Assembly (NCBI GenBank): GCA_047638715.1 | Contig: JBLIMK010000034.1 | Coordinates: 1 to 32,934 of the forward strand | DNA from: SHLQ01 sp047638715 | GTDB lineage: Bacteria; Actinomycetota; Acidimicrobiia; Acidimicrobiales; SHLQ01 | DNA length: 32,934 bases | Reading direction: 5' to 3' | Shown here: in pieces, positions 7,094 to 14,871 of the stretch | Layout: every line of letters begins with the position of its first letter | Position numbering within the stretch: position 1 is the stretch's first letter | Made by a program: the position numbers and the translations under genes | Notes under the pieces: model-generated | The model's input: the letters and a program-made list of their open reading frames with translations, nothing else | What the model was told of the DNA's origin: nothing | Databases searched by the model: none

Positions 7094-8794
7094 GGTGATC
7101 GAAGAGACACCAGCTGCGCCCATGTCGACCGTAAACGTCGCAGCTGGCGACAGAGTGGACGCCTCGTTGGCTACGTCGGCCAAAAGGTGGAGTCGGGTGG
7201 TCCATTTCGATGGCGTTACTTCGCACGTCATGAAGCCGTTCTCGGGGGAGAAATGGCGGATTTGCGGGTTGATCGCGAGCACCAGCGGAGCCAAATCGCG
7301 GAGGGTCTTTGGAAACGTCGAGCTGATCGCTGGAGCCATGAACTCTGTTGCGAGCACCGGTCCATTCAGGTCGAACGGGTCGGCTCGAACGTCGCCCGCG
7401 CTTGCAGCGTGGAAGTCGCCGGAGAGGATGATGAGGTTGCGGTCGCCTGCTCCCGCTACTCGCTCCAACAGGGCTTTGCGCTCGCCGAAGTATCCATCCC
7501 ACGTATCGGTGTTGGTAGCGGGTGTTGGCCCAGGGAATGCGTTTAGCCCGTGCATGTACACCTGGTTGCCGAGCACATTCCATGTCGCGGTCGACGATTC
7601 GAGCTGGTCCTCGAGCCACGCTCGTTGCACCGAACCCAGCATCGAGTGTTCCGGGTCGAGCGCGGTCTGCCCTAGAAGTTTGACGCCGAGGTCACCGACG
7701 CCGGGAAGTACGACCGGGTCACCGTCCGTTGGTTGTGGAGCGCGGTATTGACGCCCGTCGAGCATGTGAAGGTCGACGAGGTCTCCCCAGCGGCTCGTCC
7801 GGTAGATCCGAAAGTTGTCACCGTCCGGTGGATCGAGACGGACGGGCATGTTCTCCCACCATGCCCGATGCGCTGCGCGGCGGCGCTCGGCGAAAGCATC
7901 TCGATCTTGTCCGTCTTCGCTGTTCAAACCAGCGTGGTTGTTGTCGACCTCGTGATCGTCCCAAGTGACGAGCCACGGGCGAGCCGCATGGTGTGCCTGA
8001 AGCGCGGCATCCGATTTGTACTGCGCATACCGTCGCCGATACCCCTCGAGTGTGTCGACCTCGGCGGAGTTGTGGATCCGTTGACCCGCCGATGCAACGA
8101 CACCACCATTGGCGGGCCCGTATTCGTAGATGTAGTCACCGAGCCAGACGAAGAAGTCGAGGTCGGCCTCCGCAAGATGCCGATGGGCGGCATATGCGCC
8201 GCTCTCCCAGTTCTGACACGAAGAGAAACCGAAACGTACAAGCTCGGATCCAGAGTTCGGCATGGTTCGGGTCCGGCCGATCGGCGACGTTTGATCACCG
8301 ATTCGAAAGCGATACCAGTACCAGGAATCGGCGTCGAGCCCCTCGACGATTGCGTGCACGCTGTGGTCGAATTCGAGAGGTGCTTCGAACACGCTCGAAT
8401 GTACGAGCTGGTCAAAGCCATCGTCGGCGGCTACGTCGACCGCCACGCCGAGGTCGGCGTCAGCGAATGGACCAGATGCGTCGAATGAGGTGAGCAGGCG
8501 GGTCCAGAGCACGACCGAGGTGGCATCGGGATCACCTGATGCCACTCCGAGGGCGAAGGGCTCTGCGCCCTGATATGTCGGAGACCCGACGAGCGTCGGT
8601 TGAGCAACGGCCGGCGTAGAGGACGCAGAGGACGTCGACGATGCACCGGGAGGGAGCGTTGAGCCGACTAACTCCTCAGCATGTGGAGGACGCTCGGTGA
8701 TCGTCGACCGTGAAGTACAACCGGCGACGACGACTCCCGTGCCGACGACGAGCAGGTCGCGTCTAGTGAAACGCCGAACTGGCAGATTGGGCAC
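7091..8794 (-). CDS. phoD: Tat-exported alkaline phosphatase D (PhoD-type phosphodiesterase)
   Basis: This 567-residue protein has a twin-arginine signal (RRFTRRDLLVVGTG) ending in VVVAGC, a lipobox, so it is probably exported folded and anchored outside the membrane. A Ser/Thr/Pro-rich linker follows. The PhoD fold is clear: the N-terminal fibronectin-like region FALGVASGDPDATSVVLWTRL, then metal-site motifs FGFSSCQNWESGAYAA, FVWLGDYIYEYG, VTWDDHEVDNNHAG, HMLDGRQYR and IILSGDFHAASAGD. These enzymes release phosphate from phosphodiesters and monoesters, usually with iron and calcium, under phosphate limitation. No obvious Pho-box was found. The start is GTG, and AAAGAGG nearby could act as a weak ribosome binding site. 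Confidence 0.93.
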   Translation of the reverse strand: MPNLPVRRFTRRDLLVVGTGVVVAGCTSRSTITERPPHAEELVGSTLPPGASSTSSASSTPAVAQPTLVGSPTYQGAEPFALGVASGDPDATSVVLWTRLLTSFDASGPFADADLGVAVDVAADDGFDQLVHSSVFEAPLEFDHSVHAIVEGLDADSWYWYRFRIGDQTSPIGRTRTMPNSGSELVRFGFSSCQNWESGAYAAHRHLAEADLDFFVWLGDYIYEYGPANGGVVASAGQRIHNSAEVDTLEGYRRRYAQYKSDAALQAHHAARPWLVTWDDHEVDNNHAGLNSEDGQDRDAFAERRRAAHRAWWENMPVRLDPPDGDNFRIYRTSRWGDLVDLHMLDGRQYRAPQPTDGDPVVLPGVGDLGVKLLGQTALDPEHSMLGSVQRAWLEDQLESSTATWNVLGNQVYMHGLNAFPGPTPATNTDTWDGYFGERKALLERVAGAGDRNLIILSGDFHAASAGDVRADPFDLNGPVLATEFMAPAISSTFPKTLRDLAPLVLAINPQIRHFSPENGFMTCEVTPSKWTTRLHLLADVANEASTLSPAATFTVDMGAAGVSSIT

Positions 8795-8857
8795 AGCCTC
8801 TTTGTAGCAGAGCGCCTCGTTCCTTTCACAGAGCGCGTTGTTGGAAGGTCGCTGCGG

Positions 8858-9334
8858 TCAGGCGGCTTCGCTGTCCCAGCGATCTTCGCCAGGGAGCAGG
8901 AGGGCGTGGCCTTGAAAGGTCACTGCGGGTGCTGACGTTTCCGAAGCTGTTGCGGTAGGTACGTAAGAGTTCGGATCGTAGGGATCAACTCCGAACGGAG
9001 CATACGTTTCGCTCTTGACGCCGCTCGAGAGGAGGAGCATGAGCTGAAACAAGATGTTCACGATTGGGATGAGGAACAAGATGAGCATTCCCGAACCCAT
9101 GTGCAGGTCCTTCATCCGGCGGAGGCAATTGATGATGCCGACGGCGAGGAAGCCGACGTAGATGAACGCCATCGCCGCGAGCTTGTCCGCCGCGTAGGAG
9201 ACCTCGCGGGTGAGCGGGTCGACCTCCAACTCGAAGAACATCAGCACGGAGGCGGCCAGGACGACGTTCAGTATGACGGCGACAACGAAGTACTCGAGCC
9301 GACCGGCGGGGATCGTCGTGGTGAAGAAGCGCAT
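8858..9334 (-). CDS. DUF805-family membrane protein
   Basis: A protein of about 158 residues with three or four membrane spans. GRLEYFVVAVILNVVLAASVL opens the domain. A second span follows in AAMAFIYVGFLAVGIINC. CLRRMKDLHMGSGMLILFLIPIVNILFQLMLLLSSG matches the DUF805 signature, in which an RRLHD-like turn precedes a hydrophobic pair ending in IPxVN and a glycine. DUF805 proteins (YhaH/YhaI-like) have no settled function. The C-terminal 45 or so residues are soluble and rich in Pro, Ser and Thr. The frame is open further upstream, but the ATG at 9334 starts the domain and has a -10-like GATTCT six bases before it. Confidence 0.82.
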   Translation of the reverse strand: MRFFTTTIPAGRLEYFVVAVILNVVLAASVLMFFELEVDPLTREVSYAADKLAAMAFIYVGFLAVGIINCLRRMKDLHMGSGMLILFLIPIVNILFQLMLLLSSGVKSETYAPFGVDPYDPNSYVPTATASETSAPAVTFQGHALLLPGEDRWDSEAA

Positions 9335-9340
9335 GACAAG

Positions 9341-9346
9341 AGAATC
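9341..9346 (-). promoter_or_regulatory. Possible -10 box of a leaderless promoter for the DUF805 gene
   Basis: GATTCT on the minus strand is followed by six bases (CTTGTC) and the ATG at 9334. Its first base departs from the TANNNT pattern. Confidence 0.4.
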
Positions 9347-9428
9347 GAGCGTTTTACTGCGCGTATTGAGATGTCGTCCTGCATTTGGGCCGTTTGGCCC
9401 ATGGGAGCTTCCGACGACTGTTGGGCGG

Positions 9429-10022
9429 CTACAGCGTGTTGCGGCGAGCAAGCTCGGAGGTGAATTCATCGAAGAGTGTTGTGGCAAACAGCAGTCCGAC
9501 CAGCCCGAACAACACCGCTCCAGCGGTGATCACGGTTCGGTTCGAGAACTTTTCGTGCACGGTGGGAAACAGAACCTCGGCGGCCGTGATCAAGATGAAG
9601 GGAAGGAACTGCCCAGCGAGGAAGGCGAGGGTTCCGCCGATGTGATCGTACGGGTTGCTTCTCGATCCGTTCAAGACCTCGCTGAGGTTTGGGCCCACGC
9701 AGGGGATCCATGTCCAGGCGCCCGCTGCGCCAGCAATGGCGGCGGCAGCGACATCGGTTATCCCGCGGTCGTGCTTCCACGCCAGGGCTGCAGCGCCGAC
9801 GATCACGATGCCGATGACGATCTGCACGATTCCGCTCGGGGTTTCGAACCACCAGCCTGCAAGACGGAACCACACGACCAGCGCCGCAACACTCACGAAG
9901 GCTGCGAGAACCAGAGGTGTCCGGCGCCGACCGAAAACCATGATCGCCACACCGGGGATCAGCAATACCCAACTGCATGGCAGCCGAAGGCTCTCAACAC
10001 CCTCGACGAGCAGTTTGATCAT
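9429..10022 (-). CDS. CcdA/DsbD-like transmembrane thiol-electron carrier
   Basis: This 197-residue membrane protein has about six spans and the two Pro-Cys motifs of the CcdA family: LRLPCSWVLLIPG near residues 12-24 and WTWIPCVGPNLSEVL near 103-117. The paired cysteines carry reducing equivalents from cytoplasmic thioredoxin across the membrane. The ATG overlaps the stop codon of the upstream thioredoxin-like gene as ATGA, so the two are coupled and the TlpA-like protein is the probable electron acceptor. In mycobacterial DipZ, related CcdA and thioredoxin-like modules are joined in one chain; here they are separate. Cytochrome c maturation is one possible purpose, but no cytochrome c gene is visible. 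Confidence 0.78.
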   Translation of the reverse strand: MIKLLVEGVESLRLPCSWVLLIPGVAIMVFGRRRTPLVLAAFVSVAALVVWFRLAGWWFETPSGIVQIVIGIVIVGAAALAWKHDRGITDVAAAAIAGAAGAWTWIPCVGPNLSEVLNGSRSNPYDHIGGTLAFLAGQFLPFILITAAEVLFPTVHEKFSNRTVITAGAVLFGLVGLLFATTLFDEFTSELARRNTL

Positions 10023-10627
10023 GACGTGGCGGTGACCGGCGGGTTGTCGATCAAGAAGTTGATCGTCTGCTCGAGCTCTTCATAACGACCTTCACCGATG
10101 TGGTCGTAGCGCACGTCACCGTGTTGATCGATGACGTAGGTGCGGGGCCAGAATCGTCGTCCGCCATCCTGCCAGGAGCGGAAGTTCTCTTTGCTCGTGT
10201 CGAGCGCGACCGGCCAGGTCACACCGAGATCGACGACCGCTTGCTCGATGTTCGGGATCTCGGCTTCATAGCTGAACTCCGGTGCGTGCACGCCGACGAT
10301 CTCGAAGTCATCTCTGCTGAGGTCTGCGTACAGCGCCTGGGTATGAGGAATTCTTGCTTTGCAGTTGCTGCAGCCGAACGTCCACATCTCGACGAGCACA
10401 ACCTTGCCGTCAAGATCATCGAGTGAGTCGATGTCGGTGTTGAGCCAGCCATCGAGGTTGACCAGGGACTTTCGAGGTCCGTAGTTGTCGGGGGCTTCGG
10501 CGAGCGCCGCGGTTGTTGTCGTCGTGGTCGCGACTTCGGGCGCCTCGTCGGAATCGCCGAATGCGACGGCACCGAGAACCGCGACACATGCGAGTAGAAC
10601 CAATCCAGCGATCAAACGTGCGGCCAT
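10019..10627 (-). CDS. TlpA/DipZ-like extracytoplasmic thioredoxin
   Basis: This 202-residue protein starts with a membrane anchor (MAARLIAGLVLLACVAVLGAVAF), then a Thr-rich linker, then a thioredoxin-like domain. The redox motif is WTFGCSNCKARIPHTQAL, with Cys86 and Cys89. Further matches to the DipZ/TlpA redoxin are IVGVHAPEFSYEAEIPNIEQAV, FWPRTYVIDQHGDVRYDHIGEG and the cis-Pro region FWPRTY. It should act outside the membrane, exchanging disulfides with substrates, and be re-reduced by the coupled CcdA-like protein downstream. A TTG at 10684 would lengthen the frame, but the ATG at 10627 opens the signal anchor and has TACCAT six bases before it, so it is chosen. Confidence 0.87.
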   Translation of the reverse strand: MAARLIAGLVLLACVAVLGAVAFGDSDEAPEVATTTTTTAALAEAPDNYGPRKSLVNLDGWLNTDIDSLDDLDGKVVLVEMWTFGCSNCKARIPHTQALYADLSRDDFEIVGVHAPEFSYEAEIPNIEQAVVDLGVTWPVALDTSKENFRSWQDGGRRFWPRTYVIDQHGDVRYDHIGEGRYEELEQTINFLIDNPPVTATS

Positions 10628-10633
10628 ATATCG

Positions 10634-10639
10634 ATGGTA
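10634..10639 (-). promoter_or_regulatory. -10 box of a leaderless promoter for the tlpA-ccdA unit
   Basis: TACCAT on the minus strand is followed by six bases (CGATAT) and the ATG at 10627. It shares an 86-base divergent intergenic region with the dcd promoter. Confidence 0.55.
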
Positions 10640-10700
10640 AACGCGGACTAAAGCGTCACGCGTTCGTTCGCCCGTGATTCCCAACTTGTTCAGATGCGGA

Positions 10701-10706
10701 TAGCTT
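10701..10706 (+). promoter_or_regulatory. -10 box of a leaderless promoter for dcd
   Basis: TAGCTT is followed by seven bases (CCGATTT) and the GTG at 10714. There is no ribosome binding site. Confidence 0.5.
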
Positions 10707-10713
10707 CCGATTT

Positions 10714-11277
10714 GTGATTCTGAGCGACCGCACTATCCGTGAACACCTCGCTGCCGGCACCATCACGATCGATCCGTTCGATCCGACTGCGGTTCAGCCG
10801 TCGTCCGTCGATGTTCGGCTCGATCACAGGTTCCTCGTTTTTCGCAATCACACGCGCGGGTTGATCGACGTGAAGCAGAACCTCTCAGACCTGACCGAGG
10901 GTGTCGAGGCATCGGATGACGATCCCTTCATTCTGCATCCGGGCGAGTTCGTGCTCGGATCGACGCTCGAGCGAATTGCGCTGCCGGACGACCTCGTGGC
11001 GCGCCTGGAAGGCAAGTCGAGCCTCGGGCGCCTCGGTCTGCTGATCCACTCGACCGCCGGCTTTATCGACGCTGGCTGGGATGGTCAGATCACACTCGAA
11101 TTGTCGAATGTCGCGAGCCTGCCGATCACCTTGTATCCAGGTATGAGGGTCGGCCAGGTCAGCTTCATGCAGATGACAACCCCGGCCGATAACCCCTACG
11201 GCTCTGGAATTATCGGCTCGAAGTATCAAGGACAAGAAGGACCTCGACCCAGTCAGTACTGGAAGAACTTCGAGTGA
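10714..11277 (+). CDS. dcd: dCTP deaminase (probably bifunctional, giving dUMP)
   Basis: This 187-residue protein matches the dCTP deaminase/dUTPase-like trimer family over its whole length. Motifs are the opening MILSDRTIREHLAAG, VQPSSVDVRLDHRF, the core VARLEGKSSLGRLGLLIHSTAGFIDAGWDGQITLELSN with the catalytic Glu and the Ser/Arg phosphate-binding residues, and the nucleotide-closing C-terminal tail GSKYQGQEGPRPSQYW. It supplies deoxyuridine nucleotides for dTMP synthesis. Mycobacterial Dcd both deaminates dCTP and hydrolyses the product to dUMP, and the close resemblance suggests the same here, which is inference. The GTG start is supported by the leaderless promoter. The stop overlaps the following MFS gene's GTG as GTGA. 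Confidence 0.94.
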   Translation: MILSDRTIREHLAAGTITIDPFDPTAVQPSSVDVRLDHRFLVFRNHTRGLIDVKQNLSDLTEGVEASDDDPFILHPGEFVLGSTLERIALPDDLVARLEGKSSLGRLGLLIHSTAGFIDAGWDGQITLELSNVASLPITLYPGMRVGQVSFMQMTTPADNPYGSGIIGSKYQGQEGPRPSQYWKNFE

Positions 11278-12515
11278 CGAAACGCCGATTCGATCCGGCG
11301 AACATCTTCGTCCGGGGATTCGGCGCTGTCGAAGGTATCGAGTGGGGGTTTTGGCTGGCACTTACCGTGTTCTGGGTCGTCGAGCTTGGACTTGGGCCAC
11401 TCGAGCTCGTGCTGCTCGGAATAGTTCTCGAGGCGTCGGTCTTGGTCGCGGAAACACCCACTGGCGTCGTTGCTGACCTGCACTCGCGAAAACGATCGAT
11501 CGTCATCTCCCACGTTCTCATGGGCATCAGCTTCATCTGGAGCGTCGCGAGCTTGAACTACTGGCTGATTTTGCCTGCGCAGGCTCTCGTCGGGGTGGGT
11601 TGGACCTTCCGAAGTGGAGCCGACACGGCGTGGGTGACCGACGAACTCAAAGGCAGGGGCGAGTTCGACGATGATGACATCGACCGGCTCCTTCTCCGCA
11701 AACACCGATTCGGGATTCTCGTCGGCTTTGTCGCGGTGGCTTTGACGATGGCCGTGGGTTCGTTGACATCGGTGCGCTGGGTGGCCGGGTCGATGGGCGT
11801 TTTGTACATCGGGGTCGGTTTCGTCCTCTATTCCGTGATGAACGAGGAGTACTTCGTTTCTGGCAAGGATGCTGGCCGGGGGTTCGTCGACACCTTTAAG
11901 GAAGGGCTATCGGCCGTCGCGAACCGGCCTCGGCTCCGAGTCCTCGTGGTTGTCATCTTGTTTGTCGACATGGGTTCTGAAGCGTTCGATCGCCTTGGAT
12001 ACAAACACTTCCTCGACAATGTCGGGTCGGGCGACTCGGGTGCAAGCGAAGGGTCGCTCGTTGTCCTCGGGGTGTTGTTTCTCGCGCTGGCTCTCGCAGG
12101 TCTCGCTGCGAATGCTGCGTCGTCAAGGATGCTCGAGAAAGGTCATGGCGTTGTCCGCCTTGCTGTCGCTTTGCTCTTGATCGCGGCTGTAGGCGGGTTC
12201 ATCGCCGCGGTCACGAACATGATGATCGTGATCGCGATCGGTTTCATGTTGCAGGACGGCGTGCGCGAAGCGCTGTGGCCGACGATGGAAGGTTGGGCCA
12301 ACCGCGACGCACCATCGGAGGTGCGCGCCACCGTGCACTCGCTAATGGGTCAGATGACGTCGATCGGTGAACTCATTGGCGGCGTATCGCTCGGGCTGCT
12401 CGCCGAGTTCGCGTCAATCCAGGTGTCGCTCGTGGTCGGCGCGGTCTTCTTTGGCGCAGCCGGGCTCACGGCAACGAAGGCGATCGCGCCGAAGAACCAG
12501 CCAGCCCTCGACTGA
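11274..12515 (+). CDS. Major facilitator superfamily transporter
   Basis: A 413-residue polytopic membrane protein with roughly twelve hydrophobic segments in two halves, split by a charged central loop near residues 185-205 (SVMNEEYFVSGKDAGRGFVDTFKEG). After the second span it carries ETPTGVVADLHSRKRSIVIS, an MFS motif-A variant (G-x-x-AD-x-x-x-RK-R) typical of drug/proton antiporter-like members. The substrate is unknown. The first span is preceded by FVRGFGAVEGIEWGFW. Translation starts at a GTG that overlaps the dcd stop (GTGA), so the two are coupled, with no obvious functional link. Confidence 0.88.
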   Translation: MTKRRFDPANIFVRGFGAVEGIEWGFWLALTVFWVVELGLGPLELVLLGIVLEASVLVAETPTGVVADLHSRKRSIVISHVLMGISFIWSVASLNYWLILPAQALVGVGWTFRSGADTAWVTDELKGRGEFDDDDIDRLLLRKHRFGILVGFVAVALTMAVGSLTSVRWVAGSMGVLYIGVGFVLYSVMNEEYFVSGKDAGRGFVDTFKEGLSAVANRPRLRVLVVVILFVDMGSEAFDRLGYKHFLDNVGSGDSGASEGSLVVLGVLFLALALAGLAANAASSRMLEKGHGVVRLAVALLLIAAVGGFIAAVTNMMIVIAIGFMLQDGVREALWPTMEGWANRDAPSEVRATVHSLMGQMTSIGELIGGVSLGLLAEFASIQVSLVVGAVFFGAAGLTATKAIAPKNQPALD

Positions 12516-12520
12516 CCTTC

Positions 12521-12534
12521 TTCCCTATTGGGAA
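12521..12534. terminator. Small hairpin between convergent genes
   Basis: TTCCC-TATT-GGGAA forms a five-pair stem with a four-base loop in the 22 bases between the MFS stop and the etfD stop. The stem is short and no U-run follows on either strand, so it may only weakly terminate or stabilise the two converging mRNAs. Confidence 0.35.
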
Positions 12535-12537
12535 TCT

Positions 12538-14811
12538 CTACGCGTCGTCGTTCTGTGTCTTTGGAGCGGTGCCACCCAAGGCCACGTTTGATTCCACATA
12601 AGCGAACGTCGGGGAAAGGGCTGCCTTCCGTGCGAGTTCATCGCCGTTTTCCAACGCCTCGAGCATGTGGATGGCGATATCGGCAACCATAACCGCACCC
12701 TCTTCGAGGCCCTGACCCTTCACGCCGTCATCGATCATCACGTAACAGAACGGGCAGGCGGTCGCGATACGACTTGCGCCGGTCGCTACAAGCTCTTCGG
12801 ACCGTTCGACGTTGACATCCTTGCCGGTCGTCTCTTCCATCCAGAAGCGTCCGCCGCCAGCGCCGCAACACATGCTCTTGGTGCCGTTGCGCTCGGCTTC
12901 GAGCACCTGGACACCGCCCAGCGAGCCAATGACCTTGCGTGGCGCCATGTAGATGTCGTTGTGCCGTCCCAGGTAGCAGGCGTCGTGGTACACAATCCGC
13001 TCATCGAGCGAAGCGTTTCGCATGTCGAGGTCGCCATCATCGATGAGCTTCTCGAGAAACTCGCTGTGGTGAATGACTTCGTAGTGCCCGCCGAGTTGTG
13101 GGTACTCGTTGCTCAGCGTGTTGAAACAATGTGGGCATTGCGTGATGATCTTCTTCACGCCCATTCCGTTCAGGGTTTCGATGTTCTGCATCGCGAGCAT
13201 TTGGAAGATGTATTCGTTGCCAGTTCTGCGGGCTGAGTCGCCGGTGCAGTTCTCGGCCGGGCCGAGGATCGCGTAGGACACGCCGGCGCGGTTCATCAGC
13301 TTCGACAGCGCCTGGCTAACCTTCTTGTTCTTGTCGTCGAACGAGCCAGCACAGCCAACCCAGTAGAGGTACTCGGCCTCGAGCGGCTCATCGCCTGCGA
13401 GGACAGTGACCGAATCGTCGACGACCCAATCGGCGCGTTCGCTCTGGCTCAGCGCCCATGGGTTCATCTGGTTTTCCATGCCGCGATAGGCGTTGCCCAG
13501 CTCGGCTGGGAAGTCCGATTCCATGAGCGAGAGGTAGCGGCGCATGTCGAGAATCTTGTCGAGGATTTCGATGTTGACCGGGCAGATCTCATCGCACGCT
13601 CGGCACGAAGTGCAGGCCCAGAGTTCTTCGGGGGTGACCCGGTCGAACATCCAGTTAGCCGGCACCGTGATTTCGGCGTCGACGCTGATCGGCGGCGAAA
13701 CCTGTGGGTCGCCCGTGCGGGCCATGACCTCGCCCACCTTGAGGACGATCTCACGCGGATCGAGAGGTTTTCCAGTGGCGTTGGCTGGGCACACACTCGT
13801 GCACCGACCGCACATCGTGCACGAATCAGTATCGAGAAGCTGCTTCCACGTGAAGTCTTCGACGGTAGCCGCACCGAACGATTCGAGCTCGGTTTCCATG
13901 AGGTTCGCCATGGCCTTCATTGCACCCTTTGGACGGTCCTTGTCCTTCAGGTACATGTTGAGCGGCGAGGTGAAGATGTGGCGCAGCATTGTGATCGGCA
14001 GCAGGATCAGGAATCCGACGAAGCTCAGAACGTGGCCGATCCACCAGCCCTGGTGCCATCCAGCGAGCGAGCTGCTGTCCTCGACGAGGGTCGCTAGTGG
14101 GTAACCAATGAAGGACCACTTCTCGTACTCGGGCATGCCGTCGAGTGCTATGCGAAAGGCCTCGGCCCCAAAACCCGTGACGCCGATGGCGAGGAACGTA
14201 CCGAGGATAACGGCGTGCTCTGGCTTGCTCTTCACCCGGATGCGGTAGGGGCGCATCGCGCGCGGGCCGTAACGACGCAGGATTGCCCACACGATCGAGA
14301 TCGTGAACAGAAGCCCTGCGAAGTCGCCAATCATGGCGTAACCCTTGTACGTGCCACCGTGAAGGAACTTGAGCGCCGTAGGCATCTGGTGGTCGATCTC
14401 GAGCACGGTCGTGACGCCCAAGAGCACGACGAAGCTGAAGTACATCATCGAGTGCATGGCGCCCGCGGCTGGTTCGCGCATCAGCGTCCGCATGTAGACG
14501 CCAGAGCGGAAGTCGGCCAGGCGGGTTTTTGCGTTCTTTTTCGTGGTCGCGCGATTATCCGGCCCGCCTCGCTGCCAGTTCTTGATCCGGAGGGAGAACA
14601 CCCAGGCGCCGTAAACGATCATCATTGGGAGGAGCGTGTAGAAGGCCAGGCGGATCGCGTCGGGAACGTTCGCGAACACGGTGCGATGGACTTCGCTGTC
14701 GTTCTTAAACGCAAATACCTCCGCTGCAAGGCCCGAGAGGGCGGTGAAGGCAGCGACGGCGATGCCAATTCCGAGGACGAGACGCTGCGGCGAGACGCGC
14801 AAAGAATTCAT
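12538..14811 (-). CDS. etfD: EtfD-like membrane iron-sulfur oxidoreductase (cytochrome b/HdrC/HdrB fusion)
   Basis: A 757-residue fusion. The first 290 residues hold about six spans with membrane histidines (AMHSMMYFSF, WHQGWWIGHVLSF, LRHIFTSP) like a NarI-type haem b subunit. Two [4Fe-4S] ferredoxin motifs follow, CTMCGRCTSVCP near 331 and CTSCRACDEICP near 400. Then come two CCG domains of HdrB type: the first with VGCAGSFDDKNKK, NCTGDSARR and CPHCFNTLSNEYP, the second with YHDACYLGRHNDIY, KSMCCGAGGGRFWMEE and CPFCYVMIDDG. This is the layout of mycobacterial Rv0338c (EtfD), which passes electrons from the electron-transferring flavoprotein of fatty-acid beta-oxidation into the respiratory chain. 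No etfAB genes are in view, so the partner is inferred. Of two possible starts, ATG 14811 fits the leaderless promoter better than TTG 14820. Confidence 0.88.
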   Translation of the reverse strand: MNSLRVSPQRLVLGIGIAVAAFTALSGLAAEVFAFKNDSEVHRTVFANVPDAIRLAFYTLLPMMIVYGAWVFSLRIKNWQRGGPDNRATTKKNAKTRLADFRSGVYMRTLMREPAAGAMHSMMYFSFVVLLGVTTVLEIDHQMPTALKFLHGGTYKGYAMIGDFAGLLFTISIVWAILRRYGPRAMRPYRIRVKSKPEHAVILGTFLAIGVTGFGAEAFRIALDGMPEYEKWSFIGYPLATLVEDSSSLAGWHQGWWIGHVLSFVGFLILLPITMLRHIFTSPLNMYLKDKDRPKGAMKAMANLMETELESFGAATVEDFTWKQLLDTDSCTMCGRCTSVCPANATGKPLDPREIVLKVGEVMARTGDPQVSPPISVDAEITVPANWMFDRVTPEELWACTSCRACDEICPVNIEILDKILDMRRYLSLMESDFPAELGNAYRGMENQMNPWALSQSERADWVVDDSVTVLAGDEPLEAEYLYWVGCAGSFDDKNKKVSQALSKLMNRAGVSYAILGPAENCTGDSARRTGNEYIFQMLAMQNIETLNGMGVKKIITQCPHCFNTLSNEYPQLGGHYEVIHHSEFLEKLIDDGDLDMRNASLDERIVYHDACYLGRHNDIYMAPRKVIGSLGGVQVLEAERNGTKSMCCGAGGGRFWMEETTGKDVNVERSEELVATGASRIATACPFCYVMIDDGVKGQGLEEGAVMVADIAIHMLEALENGDELARKAALSPTFAYVESNVALGGTAPKTQNDDA

Positions 14812-14818
14812 GGCCGTC

Positions 14819-14824
14819 AATGTA
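14819..14824 (-). promoter_or_regulatory. -10 box of a leaderless promoter for etfD
   Basis: TACATT on the minus strand is followed by seven bases (GACGGCC) and the ATG at 14811. The box would overlap the mRNA if the TTG at 14820 were used, which favours the ATG. Confidence 0.5.
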
Positions 14825-14871
14825 GTTCGTAGCCACGGGTTTGGGTGTACTCAGCACACCAGCAATATGGG